From Hirudinaria manillensis (lineage: Eukaryota; Annelida; Clitellata; Hirudinida; Hirudinidae): a DNA stretch of 64,000 nt. Each line of letters begins with the position of its first letter. Position 1 is the first letter of the stretch. A program made the position numbers and the translations under genes. The stretch covers positions 427,501 to 491,500 of the forward strand of contig CM067538.1 of NCBI GenBank assembly GCA_034509925.1. The letters are read 5' to 3'. Positions 39,601 through 52,235 of this stretch are shown one piece after another. The notes beneath the pieces are model-generated. The model saw nothing but the letters and a program-made list of their open reading frames with translations. It was not told the DNA's origin and ran no database searches.

Positions 39601-41331
39601 CATAAGGAGCGACCAGGTCAAGCTATCCGTCGTCGAGTTGGTAGAAAGGTCGACTCCGATCAAGGTAAAGGATTATCATGAGGAAATCCACGCTCTCAGC
39701 AGCGTCAGATTAGAAACCATGAAAAAATCGGGCACCGAAATCAGTGCCAGCAGGTATTCGAGTGCCGAGATCGACGAAGAGGGCTTAGGGTACGCAGAGG
39801 ACACCGTGTTTGATGACGTGGCCTTAGATAGTGCAGCTAGTGGAGGTGCCTCGGAACATGTCGATGATCACCAAGATGCTCTTAGGGACATCTTTGACAG
39901 TGCCCCAGTAGGAGTGACGACTCTAACGGGCGCACTCGTTGATGGCAAGGCGAACGCCGTCGGAGGTACGATGGAGGTGACTTCAACAGACGTAGAAGGC
40001 ACGACTACAGCTGTAGCTGAAGGTGTCCAAGACATTGGCACCGGTATTGCAGTCGATGTTACCGCTGAAGGTGACGCAGAGGGTATGACGGATCTTGTTA
40101 CTGAAGTTAGAGAAGGTATCAGAGATGGAACCACAAACGTTTTGGACGGAGAAAAAGATTTGGCTGTAACTGCCATAGACAATGTCAAGGACACAGTGAT
40201 CGATACCTTAGATGAAGGTTCGTTGAAAATGATAATCTTACGACGGTTTAAGGCTTTAATGGCAATATTCGTAATAAATGTCCGAAAGCAATTTTAAATT
40301 TTAAATAAGCCCCATAAGGACAATCCGGAAATTAGCGCTATATAAATGATTACAGCTCCTAATGAATACATGAATACAACTACTGATTAGTCATGAATAA
40401 CCCGAGAGGGCGCTAAATAAATTTCTAATTTAATTTCTATTTTAAGTCAGAGATACGGTCGTCGTTATCGAAGAAGAGGCCAAGGGTATTGTTGACATTA
40501 GAGAAGGTGAAGTTGCTGGTGACGCTGCTATTGCCACTGGTGAAGCCGTTGACACCGCTGACGATGTTGTCGCTTTTGCCGCTGATGCCGCCAATGACGT
40601 CGGTGACAAACCGTCTGAACCGCCGAAATTAGTTGGTGAAGTTATTGCAGCTGGTGACGACTCTGGACCGGCGGAAGTAGCTGATGACGCCGGTGACAAA
40701 CCGTCTGAACCGCCGAAATTAGTTGGTGAAGTTATTGCAGCTGGTGACGACTCTGGACCGGCGGAAGTAGCTGATGACGCCGGTGACGCTGTTGCAGCCG
40801 GTGATTCTGAAACGCCGGAAGCAGCTGTTGACGCCGGTGACGCTGTTGCAGCCGGTGATTCTGAACCGCCGGAAGCAGCTGCTGACGCCGGTGACGCTGT
40901 TGCAGCCGGTGATTCTGAACCGCCGGAAGAAGCTGTTGACTCTAACCAACCCCTTAAACCTGAAGGTACGTTACTAGCAGTGGCGAGTGTAATATTTTTT
41001 CGACTTCTTAAAACTACTAGCATTCATTCCCGATGTTTATTTTCGTAAATATTTCCTTTTATCCATTTCCTTTCTAATTAAAAATATTAAATGAAATAGT
41101 TATAATAATGAAATTAATTAAATAGTTACATTAATTGACAGGAATACAACATAACTGTAAATACAATATAATTTTTAAATAAATTAATTTTTATAAAGAT
41201 AAATAAAAAAATAAATAAAATATAATTTTTCTGCTCCAAAAACTCATCCTGTATTTTATTCAGCCTCAAAAGGATTGACTCCAAAAGCTCAACTTCCAGA
41301 CTATGACGACGAGCCAACACCATATGATTAA
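32803..41331 (+). CDS. Hypothetical 1757-residue protein, sixteen exons
   Basis: Exons: 32803-32939, 33294-33910, 33949-34234, 34454-34831, 34959-35171, 35428-35501, 36050-36142, 36418-36568, 36789-36968, 37237-37431, 37508-37900, 37973-38353, 38446-38842, 39026-40217, 40447-40965, 41264-41331. All borders are AG/GT, all phases agree, and the total is 1758 codons. I recognise no domain. The order is: a basic N-terminus; a Lys/Glu-rich charged part (exons 2-3); a segment with SLYHYIKRDLRSE; a Cys-containing middle (exons 7-9); exon starts sharing a motif like FVRALCKRKKEAAEMFDC and CSNYKKEARELFDW; a part with NNWAEFFRLPTRW; then an Ala/Gly/Asp-rich C-terminus with 90-bp and 54-bp tandem repeats; and the end DYDDEPTPYD. 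There is no signal peptide or membrane segment, so it is probably intracellular. The borders at 33294, 35501, 36789 and 37431 rest mainly on phase. Exon 2 shares RDV...EGGH with the gene at 12851. Confidence 0.8.
35553..35720. repeat. (AAT)n array, about 170 bp
   Basis: AAT with AAC and AGT variants, in the intron between exons 6 and 7 of the large hypothetical gene. Confidence 0.9.
36632..36688. repeat. (TTGA)n/(TTGG)n tract
   Basis: GATT units change to GGTT units and back, a two-variant tetranucleotide array. Confidence 0.85.
40602..40943 (+). repeat. In-frame coding minisatellite: 90-bp unit x2, then 54-bp unit x3
   Basis: The 90-bp unit (GDKPSEPPKLVGEV then IAAGDDSGPAEVADDA) starts at 40602 and again at 40692 with identical DNA. 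The 54-bp unit (GDAVAAGDSExPEAA) starts at 40782, 40836 and 40890 with a few substitutions. All keep the frame of the large gene at 32803-41331, giving a flexible acidic Ala-rich region. Confidence 0.9.
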
Positions 41332-41796
41332 TTAATTAATATTTGTAATAAATTAAGCTAATTGGTCTATTATAATTATATATATTCTAAGGCTAGTGAG
41401 TGAGTGAGTGAGTGAGTGAGTAGGATTATTATAACGATGTTATTATTGCTATATAACAATATTTAATAATAATATTATTTAAAAATAATATGTAATATTT
41501 ATATAATATGATTATATAATAAATAATATTTATTTATTTTAATAAATTGCTCGATAATTTGCTTAAAGTTGCCAAAAAGAGAGTGTGAAGTTTTATATGT
41601 GTAAAGTAAACATTTAGTTGTGTGGTCCATTTGGAATTGTTATTCAAGCTGTTGGCGAGACTTTTGAATTTGCATTTTAAAGGATTAAAAACATAAATTG
41701 TCACCAAAATGGATAAAATTGATTTATAACATCACAACAATGGCTGTGGAACTCCAGTTCAAAGTAAAGCTTAATTTGAAAGTAGAGCTTCATCAC

Positions 41797-41898
41797 CAGC
41801 GCCGTCGACAATCTGGCTGCAGATGCGACAGTCGCCCGAGTCGCCCCAGTCGCTAGAACCACAGCAGAGGTTAAATGAAGAATTATGAAAATCGTTTC
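41797..41898 (-). CDS. Candidate minus-strand exon with CRIC motif (copy 1)
   Basis: Read on the minus strand, a 102-nt segment lies between an acceptor (cttaag) and a gtgatg donor, phase 1 at both ends. It encodes GNDFHNSSF followed by GDCRICSQIVDGA. It aligns along its whole length with the minus-strand exon at 43178-43282. The differences include several synonymous third-position changes, which favours this strand as coding. Reading past the donor gives DEALLS and then a stop, which resembles the CRIC...LLSPC start of RING-CH (MARCH-type) ubiquitin ligases. That assignment is an inference from one motif; no second half of the zinc finger was found. It could be a gene fragment. Confidence 0.4.
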
Positions 41899-42325
41899 CT
41901 TAAGATTGCATAATACAATTAAATATGTAAAATTAAACAATGATGGAAGCAGTGAAGTGACAAGGTCAAGGTTAGGGTTAGGGTTAGGACAAGGTCACAG
42001 CAGGTCTTTGTTTTTATCGTCTGCTTGATTGCACTTCTAAATGGTTTTCAGTTGAATTTTGACGATTATATTTTAAAATTCAATCACAAAATAAACACGT
42101 TTAATGAGAAAAATAGGAGAAAATTATCGTTAAAAAAACGGAGGGATGGCGGTTGTGGTGGTGATGAAGATGACGATGACGACGATGATGATGGCGATGA
42201 TGACGATGGTGTTTTCTGAGGTGTTACCTCCTGAATAAGACCACTTGTTCCAATCTTCGGGAGTCGTCTGAAGGTCCTGGAATAACTTCCGATTGTGTTC
42301 GTTTTGATCTCCACCCACCCACCCA

Positions 42326-42384
42326 CCATCCATCCATCCATCCATCCATCCATCCATCCATCCATCCATCCATCCATCCATCCA
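42326..42384. repeat. (ATCC)n array
   Basis: About fourteen perfect ATCC units. Confidence 0.9.
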
Positions 42385-43177
42385 TTTTCATTCCATCCTT
42401 CGATCGCCCTGGACTTCATCAAGCGTTCGGATTGAGGAGGAAATCGGAGATGATGGTTTAGAAGATGAGAACTACGTGTCGTGTCTGAGTTGATGGAAAT
42501 CACTCATTCACCCACCCATCCACCCAATCGCTCAATCTACTCACCAACTTACTCACTCACCCACCCGAGGGCTACATTATTACTTATTCCTCTCGCTGGT
42601 TTTCACCATTTCTCTTACAGCCGTTTGTTTCTTTCGGACGTCCGTAGGAATAGGACGTCTCCAAATATTAGCCTCTTTCTTCAGTGCAGTGAGGACGATG
42701 ACGACGACGACGGTGGTGGTGATGCTGATGATGGTAATAATGGTAAGGGTGGTAACGTTGTTTGTGGTTGTCATTGACGAGGAAGATGACAACGACGACG
42801 ACGACGATGTTAGGACCTGCAGACTGTAACTCCATAGCTTCGCTGTCTCAAAGCCCTTCTCTTCCAGGGTCTCGAGTTCAAATCCCTGCCTGAGACAAAC
42901 GTTTCATTCTGTTCATCGAGCGTCTAAGACATCGTCAATCTAAGACATTACCAAGAATCTCTGGAACATGTTGGAGTGAAGAGAATTTCGATGACGACGA
43001 CGGCGATTATGATGACGATGACGACGACCACGACGATTACGAAGATGACGTCGGTCGTGATAATGATGGCTGTATCCAGTGATCGATGAACCAATATAAG
43101 AGCACTGGAACTTCGGACATTGGAACACAAACTTCTCTTTCCATGTGCAAATCGCCGTCTGGCCTCTGTCGCACCAC

Positions 43178-43282
43178 CGTCGTGTCGCTGGCTGCAGATG
43201 CGGCAATCGATGGAGTCGCCACAGTCGCCAGTGCCGCTAAAACCACTGCGAAGGCTAAATGAAGAATGATGAAAATCGTATC
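43178..43282 (-). CDS. Candidate minus-strand exon with CRIC motif (copy 2)
   Basis: The 105-nt segment lies between an acceptor (cattttaag) and a gtggtg donor, phase 1 at both ends. It encodes GYDFHHSSF, then GDCGDSIDCRICSQ. It follows, in transcription order and in phase, the exon at 43343-43444 after a 60-bp intron. It is paralogous to 41797-41898. C-x-x-C within CRIC is the usual first half of a RING-CH finger, but the downstream cysteines are not evident. It may be alternative or duplicated exons of one gene, or decayed copies. Confidence 0.4.
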
Positions 43283-43342
43283 CTTAAAATGCGAACGACA
43301 AGATTTTCATCGATTTTCCTGAAGCACTTGACTGCCTGTTAC

Positions 43343-43444
43343 CTGCGACTGAAGCGTTGACGGCTGCAGTCGCCTTGGAAGTCGGCGACACTTCTTGGAG
43401 GACTTGAAGGACTTCAATTTCGAACAGGTATTCATTACGCTGTG
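43343..43444 (-). CDS. Candidate minus-strand exon upstream of CRIC copy 2
   Basis: On the minus strand a strong acceptor (aatcttttcag) and a gtaaca donor flank 102 nt with phase 1 at both ends. They encode QRNEYLFEIEVLQVLQEV and then a Ser/Ala-rich stretch. Phase matches the following exon at 43178-43282. No start codon or earlier exon was found. The only support is splice sites, phase and an open frame. Confidence 0.4.
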
Positions 43445-43777
43445 CTGAAAAGATTTAAGTGGATTTTTTCTTTTAATTTAACGGGAATGAATGTGAATTA
43501 TTTTTTTAAAATAATTTCTCTATTTAAAATATTTAACGTCAATAATTTCAAATGATTTTCTTAAAAATAAATAATAATTCATTATTAATTCTTTATTTGT
43601 GAGTGTCGTTAAAAGTAAACACAGTTTATGATAGTGACGATGATGATAATGATGGTGAACATGATGACGACGATGACCAGAGCGATGATGATAATGATGC
43701 TGGTGCGATCTTGGTTGCAATCCGAGTAGTTTTTTTTCATTCAACGCTTGATTTCTTCACACGGTTTGGAAATTGCT

Positions 43778-43880
43778 ATTATTATTATTGTTATTATTAT
43801 TATTACTATTGTTATTATTATTATTATTGTTATTATTATTATCATTATTAATATTATTATTATTATTATTACTATTATTC
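43778..43880. repeat. (ATT)n array with GTT/ACT variants
   Basis: Dense ATT triplets. Related AAT tracts follow at 44070-44150 and 44390-44480, with a short purine (GAA)n run near 43950-43981. Confidence 0.85.
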
Positions 43881-44094
43881 TAAAAATAAATATAAAATTA
43901 TAAAAATGTAATTATCATTATTACAAAATGAAAAGCTAAATTACAGCAACAGGAAGAAGAAGAAGAAGAAGAAGAAGAAGAGAAAGAATAATGACGATTG
44001 AAAATCAATAGAAATTAAAATATATAATTATATAAATAATTATAAAATTATAAGAAACATAATCAATAAAATTAATAATAATAATAATTATCAC

Positions 44095-44133
<39 letters not shown>

Positions 44134-44441
44134 TACTATAATAATAATAATAGCATTTATTCTTGATTAATTTCTCTTTTCCAAATAAAAAATAAAAAAA
44201 TAAAAAATCCTTGACCCATGAGAAGTTCCGATAAGGTTCCATGAGGAGAGATGCTGACTGAAGCGTGAGGACAAAAACTTTCGAATGCCTGATTTATTAA
44301 CTAACGATTAACTGGTAAGATCCCGAGGTCATGACCCCTGTAGATCGGAAGGTCATCGGGTCAAGCCAATAATAATGATACTAATAATACTAATAAAATA
44401 TTAATAATAATAATAATGATAATAATAATAATAATAATAAC

Positions 44442-44480
<39 letters not shown>

Positions 44481-47400
44481 TACAACAATTGAATCTTCTC
44501 TGACCAAACATTTCTATTGTCCACTTGTTTGAGACCACTACCGAATAGATCGTGCACCCATCCAACTCCCATCCGTCCTTCTGTCCATTTGGCCTCCTAA
44601 CAGCCCACCCACCACTAGACCGTTGGTTGATTGACCTATTGATTTAACGATTGAATGAATGGTTGGTTCGTTCGTTCATTAGTCCGTTACTTTCTTGATC
44701 AGGAAATTGAAGAATCACCTATAGGGAAGCTACTCAGTTCATTCAGTTTTTTTTTTTAATCTACATTCTCCAAACCACTATTCACCCACTCTTTACTCAC
44801 CCACCCTGTACTCAACCACCCTGTACTCACCCACTCGAAGCATCTGCCCACGTGGTACTGGACGTTCAATCAATGCCCACTCGCGAGACAACGTCTGCTT
44901 GTTCTCGGCCTCTTACGTCCATTGGCGGAGTGGTTTATTTTGTCCCCTGAGTGGTCAAAGTGGAGTTTAGATGTGGGGTTGGGAAGATGACGAGGGGAAG
45001 GTTGGGGAGATTGGGGGAGAGGAGTAGGAAGGTGGAGGAAGGACGGGAAACCGTCGGACGCCCGCGCGATTTGTGCGAGGAAGGAAGCAGGAAATTGATG
45101 GACACTTATGCGCTGGATGGATGAATGGAATAAATGGGTGGAACTTTCAAATGAATGAATGAATGTGTGGGTGGGTAGCTAGATGTTAGATAGGTTAATG
45201 GACTATGGATGGGTAAATATGTGGACGGACAGAAGGATGGATGGATGGATGGATGGATGAATGATCGAAAGGAAGAAGGGATGAAGGAATGAGTAGAATG
45301 ACGGTGGAAAAATAAAGTGATTCATCCATTACTCGCTTGATCAGACAAATGAACGATCCAGCGTAGGGGAGGTTGCTTCTTTATGGTGATTGTAGAATGG
45401 GTGGGGAGCAGGGGAAGTCATTCAAAATGGGGGTGGGTTCGAAATGGTTGGGTGGATGGTCGACCATTCAGATGAAAGAGAGCAACAAAGCTTAAGATGA
45501 TTCTCCTAAAAGACCTGGTTCAAGCAGAAATGCAGCATTCGTCTGCAACAATCCCCGCCATTAAAATCCGAACGTCTGAAAAACTTCAAAACACACCACG
45601 GCCCTGGAACTTCGCTTTAAGGATTCCAAGCGAGTATTTTAACGCCCCCCTGAAGCTGAAATTGTGAGCCAACCACGTCCTTCATAATCCTATAAGCGTC
45701 AGAGAAGCGGACGATTTGAAGCCCGAGCAAGTCGAGGGAATGACTGAATGAATGAAGTAATGGGCAGGCTGAGTGAGTGAGTGAGTGACCAAAAAATTGG
45801 GTATTCCAGCTCTAAGAATGGCTGGCTAAGCAGTTTATACAGTGCGACCTCCTTGTCTTATTCCAAGGTTGATAAAATGCATGCGGGGCATCCCTGAAAA
45901 CATATGGTGAACTGGAATGAGTGTTGAGTTGGGGAATGAGTTTGAGTAGAATTTTGGATGGAAGGATGGGGTGTTGGGTAGTTAGTGCTTGTGAAACGAT
46001 TAATTCGATGTTCTTGTTTGCATGTTCGTTTCGAATCTCACGACTGAAATTCAGGGATTTTTCAATCTCTCCTTAACCATTTTCCTCATCTATCTCCTCC
46101 ACTGTTTGGAGAGGGGGTAGAGTTGATATACCCACCCATCTTCCTTCCCTCCTCATTCAAGCTCCATAAACTTAATATTGTTTCACAAGAAATAATCTCT
46201 TTTTGTAATAGATTGGTACCTAATTGCACCCTTGGTTCATTGGAGACGGGCTTTATGCCGGGCATGTGTTTCTTCATCAGCGTCTGCCTGTTTGGTTGAA
46301 TGGGTAGTTGGCTGGATGGGTGGATGTGTAGGTTGGTGAAAGGTTGGGGGGGTGAGTGACCGGATTGATCAGTGTATCAGGGTACTGGGCGATTGAGAGA
46401 GCGTAGCGAACAACATGAATGCTGGGGAAAATGTTTCTTGGCTGTTGGCTGGAAGTACCATCAATTCAGCAACATTGACGTCTGTAATAGCCTGCGCTGT
46501 CATCGTCGTCATCATCGTCCTCGTCGTCATCATCGTCGTCACCATCACGGCCGTCAGCATCGTCTAAGTCATCTACGTCTTAAAAATGAACATTTTTTGT
46601 GTTTTTGACACCACGGTCCGGTCTGGGAACCCGGTCGGAAGTGACGTATGGACCGACGGCGTTGTTTCTCCTTTGGGCAGACGCGTCGCTCAGTTTCCGT
46701 GGCAACGCCGGCGGCGAAGATTGTGTTTAAAAGTGAATTCGGTCAAAAATTAAGTCTCCATCAGCGTTAGGAAGAGGAAGGAGTTTTCGTAAAGAAAATT
46801 TGTGGTTGACTTGAGACGTTGGCGTTGCTGCTTCTCAGGGATGTTTGGTGGCAATGATGATGATGATGATGACGATAGTGACGATGACGATGACGATGAT
46901 GATGATGATGATGACGACGACGATGATGATGATGACGATGACGCTAGTGACGATGACGATGAATATGATTGGGATTATAGACGACGATGGTGACGATGAT
47001 GACGACGATTCCAGAGCCTCCATGAACTTCGGATGAAAAAGGATATACTGTCGGATGGCATCGCACGACGATGACGTCCCCTGATGAATGGAATTAAAAC
47101 AAAAATTCATTCTCCCGCGACAAATGCCATTGGATTTTAGATCAAAAAACCAACTTCGTTAGCCACGGTAATCTCCTTCATTCTCATCTGGGATTGACGG
47201 ATCGATAGATGGATGGATGGACGAATGGAGTTATGGATCGATGGCCAGCGACTGGATAGACGGACGGTTAAATGGATGGATGGACGAACGGATGGACGGA
47301 TGGATAGCAAATGATTGGATAGGTGGAGAGTCTGGTCGATGAATGAATCGGTAATTGGGGGAATGATTTGGGAAAAGGCGCATGAATTTATAATCGTGCA

Positions 47401-48903
47401 CTTGCTATTTCGAGCCTCCACAACCTTTCAATTCGAGCACCGATTGATCCCGGAAGGTCAAACTTGGAGGTTGAAAGTTGGAAACAGACAGACAGACAGA
47501 CAGAGAAAGAAGTTCTGCCGAAGGTGGGCGGAGTCATTGTTGAGTCGTCACGTGACCAAACTGCGGGAGATGCAGATGGGAAGTTTAAATGTTTCGAGTG
47601 ACGACAACGACGAAGATGACGGCGGTGGTGACCCTGGGCTTTTCCATCATAATCATCACCATCATCGTCATCGTCGTCGTCATCGTCTTAGCATCATCAT
47701 TTTCATCGTCGTCATCATCATCATCGGCGTACAGAGAGTCGAAACCATCTTAAAAACATTGCGCGTCTCTCCTAGGAAAGTCTTATGAGTCCATTCACAC
47801 TCGCCTCGTATTTCTTTGCCGGTGATGCAAAGGTCTGCGGTTCAAAACCTGAGGGGTGTAAATCGTCGTTGGAACAAGGGGAAGACTCAAACATCCGCTC
47901 CTCCGTGTGGAGATTCATTGTTCCATCCTTCCGCTCTCTCGACCATCCATCCAATCTATCCGTCCGTCCATCCATCCGTCTATCTATCCATCCGTCTATC
48001 TATCCATCCGTCTATCCGTCCGTCCGTCCAATTAAGAATGTGCACCAGTTGAGAGTTGAGTAAAGACCCACACACGCTTCATTTAAACAATACGAATGCC
48101 GCAGTTGCGATTCTGATGGTTCTCATTCCATGGTCATCGTCATCATCGTCGTCGTCGTCATCATCGTCATAATCAATATGATCAGCTTCTTCGCCATCGT
48201 TACCATCACGCCCACTATTGCTAGCATCATCATCGTCATCATGATTTTCCTTATGATGATAAGTGTATTGTTGGTGACGTTGAGCAGAAAGCTGGAAACA
48301 ACGTCCGATGATGATGATGATGACGATGACGATGACGATGATGACGATGAGGATGATGACGATGAGGATGATGACGATGAGGATGATGAGGACGATGAAG
48401 ATGAGGACGATGACGATGGACATAAAAATAAGCAATAGTAAAAAAAAAATCTCCACTCTTAAAGCACGGCCAACATCGCACGTCGAAACGTTCGTTGAGC
48501 AGGAGTTGGATATAGAGAAGGAATGAAACCGGATGTGGTCAACGATGAGGTCAGATCACGTGCCCTGTGACGTCATAGAGGGGGAGGGGGCTGGTGTGCT
48601 CCGGCGAAATGCCCATAAAGGCCGTGTGTATGATTTCCCCGTAGCGATGTTATTAATGGAATTATTGGAGTAGCCGTTGTTGTTATTCTAGTTGTTGTTG
48701 TTGCGGATTTATTTTCAGTGTAGTTGCAGTGGTCAAAGACGCTCCGTCATTGCCGTCATCATCGTCGTCGTCATCATTATCATCATCGTTACACGTAGGA
48801 GAGCAGAATTAACTGCTCGCTGATTGATTGCGGCAGTTTTTTTTAAAGTTATTTTTAAGTTTATCGTGAAAGCATCTTAGGAACAAGATTGGATTTAAAA
48901 GGT

Positions 48904-49017
48904 TCAACCATCCTTCCATCCATCCATCCATTCATCCATCCATCCATTCATCCATCCATCCATCCTTCCATCCATCCATCCATTCATCCATCCATCCATC
49001 CATCCTTCCATCCATCC
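48904..49017. repeat. (ATCC)n array with periodic ATTC/CTTC units
   Basis: Every third to fifth unit is changed to attc or cttc, giving a higher-order pattern. Confidence 0.85.
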
Positions 49018-52017
49018 AAATTTGAATGCGTAATGTTACGTTTCATAAATTATTATTATTATTATTATTAATTATTATTACTGCTATCAATGTCCTTGTA
49101 AAACCTTTTTTCTCTTTAAACTTCTAAAATTCAAAGACCTCAAGGAGATCAAAGTTCAAGAAGGTCACATCTCGGTAGGATTTGAACCCTGGTGGTTCAC
49201 GCCTGACACGTTGACAGGATGAAAATGGTGTCCATGACAACCGTGTTGACGACGACGACACGGTTCCCGCCAAAAAGACTATCGAAAGTATTTTTCGATT
49301 CGGGAAAACCGAAAGCAGACAAGCCAAGGTTTTAATAGGAAATTAGGAAAATTGAAATTTAATGGCGAGTTGCGTGAATTCAATTTCTTTTCTCGATTTT
49401 GTTAACAAAATATATCTCCTAACAGTCTTTCCCATACGGCCGACAAATCTTGCAGACAACCCATCGTCTTCTCTTTGGCACCTCTCAAGGGTTAGGGTTT
49501 TTGGCCAGTCCACCCGCCCTCAATGGTCAATCCTCGAATCCCACCCTTGAAAGTCTTGTTCCTTACCCCCCTCTCTCCCCAATTATCGCCCACGGCACCC
49601 TGAGTTGGGTTCCCTAGCCGCGGACGCAGTTCAGGACGATTCTCTGCATTTGTGTATGGGATAATTAAACATTAATGATAAAAGCATTGACTGTTGCTAT
49701 TATTATTGTTATTATTATTATTACAAATATAATCGGTTTATAAATAATAACGCCATATTATCGGTTATAAGATCCATTAGTTTCACAAATAATAAAAAAT
49801 AATTTTAAAAATTGTTTCAGAATTTAACTTTAATTCTAAATATTTATTGCAACGGATATAAATATAGAAGTACAGGCCACGTGCTCGACTGAAGTCCAGT
49901 CATTGGTCCAAACCGAGGTCTCCTTTGGACCAATGACAAATGAGCATCACGGGGATTGTGGGTCAGGGGTTCAAAGCTCACGGGTCAGCGGAAGTTCAGC
50001 GATTTTTCGACGGGCTACAAGTCTTAAGTTTGTCTCTCTCTTTTTTTTTCGTCTGTTTTTTTGTCGTTCAACATTTACGAATAAATCGTGGAGAGGACAT
50101 TCGGTGCACCACGGAGGTCAGGGTTCACAAGGGCACAAGAGCACGCCCTTCTGTCCGTCCATCCGACCGACCGCCAGTAGGTTAGGACCCCTTAACCTTT
50201 CCGGGTTTGCGAGACCTCCAATGACTCGAGCCTTTCAAGGGTAACAGACCTGTTGAGTTGAAATTGAAAAGAATTGGCATTCTGATGAGGAGGGAGACTG
50301 AAAGAATGGGTGGGTAGAAAGAGGAGAGTATGTAGAAGTGAGTGGATGGAAAGGGCAATTTGTCATCGTCTCCATTGATCCATTACAAACTGCCACTTCT
50401 CCGTGAGGGTCCATGAATATCTGTATATTGTAGAAACAGCTGAAAAAGATGATGAAATGATGTAAAGTAGGTGAGTGAGTGAGTGGATGGGTGGGTAAAA
50501 TTTTCTTATTATAAAAACAGCCCATGGCCAGTGCAGAGGTCGCAGCCGGAGTTGAGATTCGAACCTGCAACCTTCGCCTCGTCTTTTCTGGCTTCTTTTT
50601 CCTTCTTCTTGACTTTTTCCTCAACATCTGACAACGTTGACAATGACAACAGCTTATTGGACGCACCACGCCAGAGATTATTCCCAGCCATCATGACATG
50701 CACCCACCTCATCCTACCCCATCTCTCACCATTGACATCGTCACTGTGACGTCATACGAGGGCAGAGTCACGTGCTTCCGGTCGCTTTTGAAATTTGCCT
50801 CATTACTTTTTCGAGGGCGCGGTCAACTCTGACCCTTCGGGGTCATAGGTCGCACGACGATCCTCCTCGCATCGGATTTGATTTTCCTTGATTAAACATT
50901 GAAACCCTGCATCGGGTTCGATGTGGGTTTCATTCATTCACTCATTCATTCATTTACTCACTCATTCATTTATTCACTCACTCACTCATTCATTTATTCA
51001 CTCACTCATTCATTCATTCTCTCATTCATTCATTCACTCGCTCACGTTATTTCTTTGTTGCTGTTGTTGTTGTTGCTGTCGAGGGGAATTAATAAGTTTC
51101 ATTCGATTCTTTTCCAGGAGACATCAATCTCGTGGACTATCGGTTGCATTGTCGATGTAACTCGGATTGATTTATGATGAACCTCTCTTATCAATGATGA
51201 CGAAGACTACGACTACGATCATTATTATCAACAACGACGATAATCAATGGTCGTGATGATGATGACCGTCAAACCATCATACCCTCGCCAGTACATCGAA
51301 AACCACCCAACATCCACCCTACTCACCCTACTCAACCTACCCACCCTCGATGTAAGCCGACGGATTGGAATGAGCAGGGAACGATGCTGAGTGGTGCTGC
51401 GTTGTGGATCATAAAATCCGGATCCGCTTTATCACCAGTTGAACAAGCTCACTCCTGAGATAACAACATCCACGAGATGGCGGATGTTGATGACGATGAC
51501 GACGACGACGATGATGGTGATGATGATGACGACGACGTTATGATGATGATGATGATGCGTGCAGTTTTCCGTGTCTTGCTTAACCAGCATGATGGTTATA
51601 TTAATAGATAGACGATTTGTTAAATTCGATTTTTATCATTTATCATAATGAAGTATTTATTGTATTTATATTTACTGATATCATATTTATTGTTATATCC
51701 ATTTTTCTTTTTGCTCTTCTACCTCCTCTTCTTCTTCTTCTTATTATTATTATTATTGTTATTATTATTAATATTATTATTATTATTATTATTAATTTTA
51801 ATTAATTTTAATATTATTATAACGAATAACCACCACATAATTCCAATAACTTCTCAATTTAATTATTTCAATCTCTCTCTCTTCGATTCCAGCTCCGTCC
51901 CTCAGGGTATCCTGGATGATGTCACATTCACGTGACTTTTCCTGATGGTTATTAATAGCACCGTGTCTGAGAGTCCGTTGATGACGTAGCCATTAAAGTC
52001 CTGATTAAAATGAGCTC

Positions 52018-52235
52018 TTGCATTTTTTCTTATCGTCATCATCGTCATCGTCATCATCATCATCAACAGCGCCATCGTCATCCTCATCGTCATCGTCATC
52101 ATCATCATCATCAACAGCGCCATCGTCGTCATCATCATCGTCATCGTCATCAACAGCGCCATCGTCATCATTGTCGTTGTCGTCATCTTCATCGTCATCA
52201 TCATCGTCGTCGTCGTCATCGTCATGGTGGATATT
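52018..52235. repeat. CAT/CGT low-complexity block with AACAGCGCC insertions
   Basis: Triplet DNA in which the motif atcaacagcgccatcgtc recurs three times (about 52061, 52110, 52149), a partial higher-order repeat. Confidence 0.8.

Noticed and set aside
40442-41023. 193-codon minus-strand frame of Ala/Ser/Thr repeats
   Set aside because: It is the antisense of the repeated C-terminal exon of the plus-strand gene, whose splice sites and phase fit.
41798-41878. Plus-strand reading LAADAT...K-stop as an alternative last exon of the large gene
   Set aside because: The similarity to the second copy continues unchanged past the stop codon, and the minus-strand reading has matching splice sites and phase and several synonymous changes.
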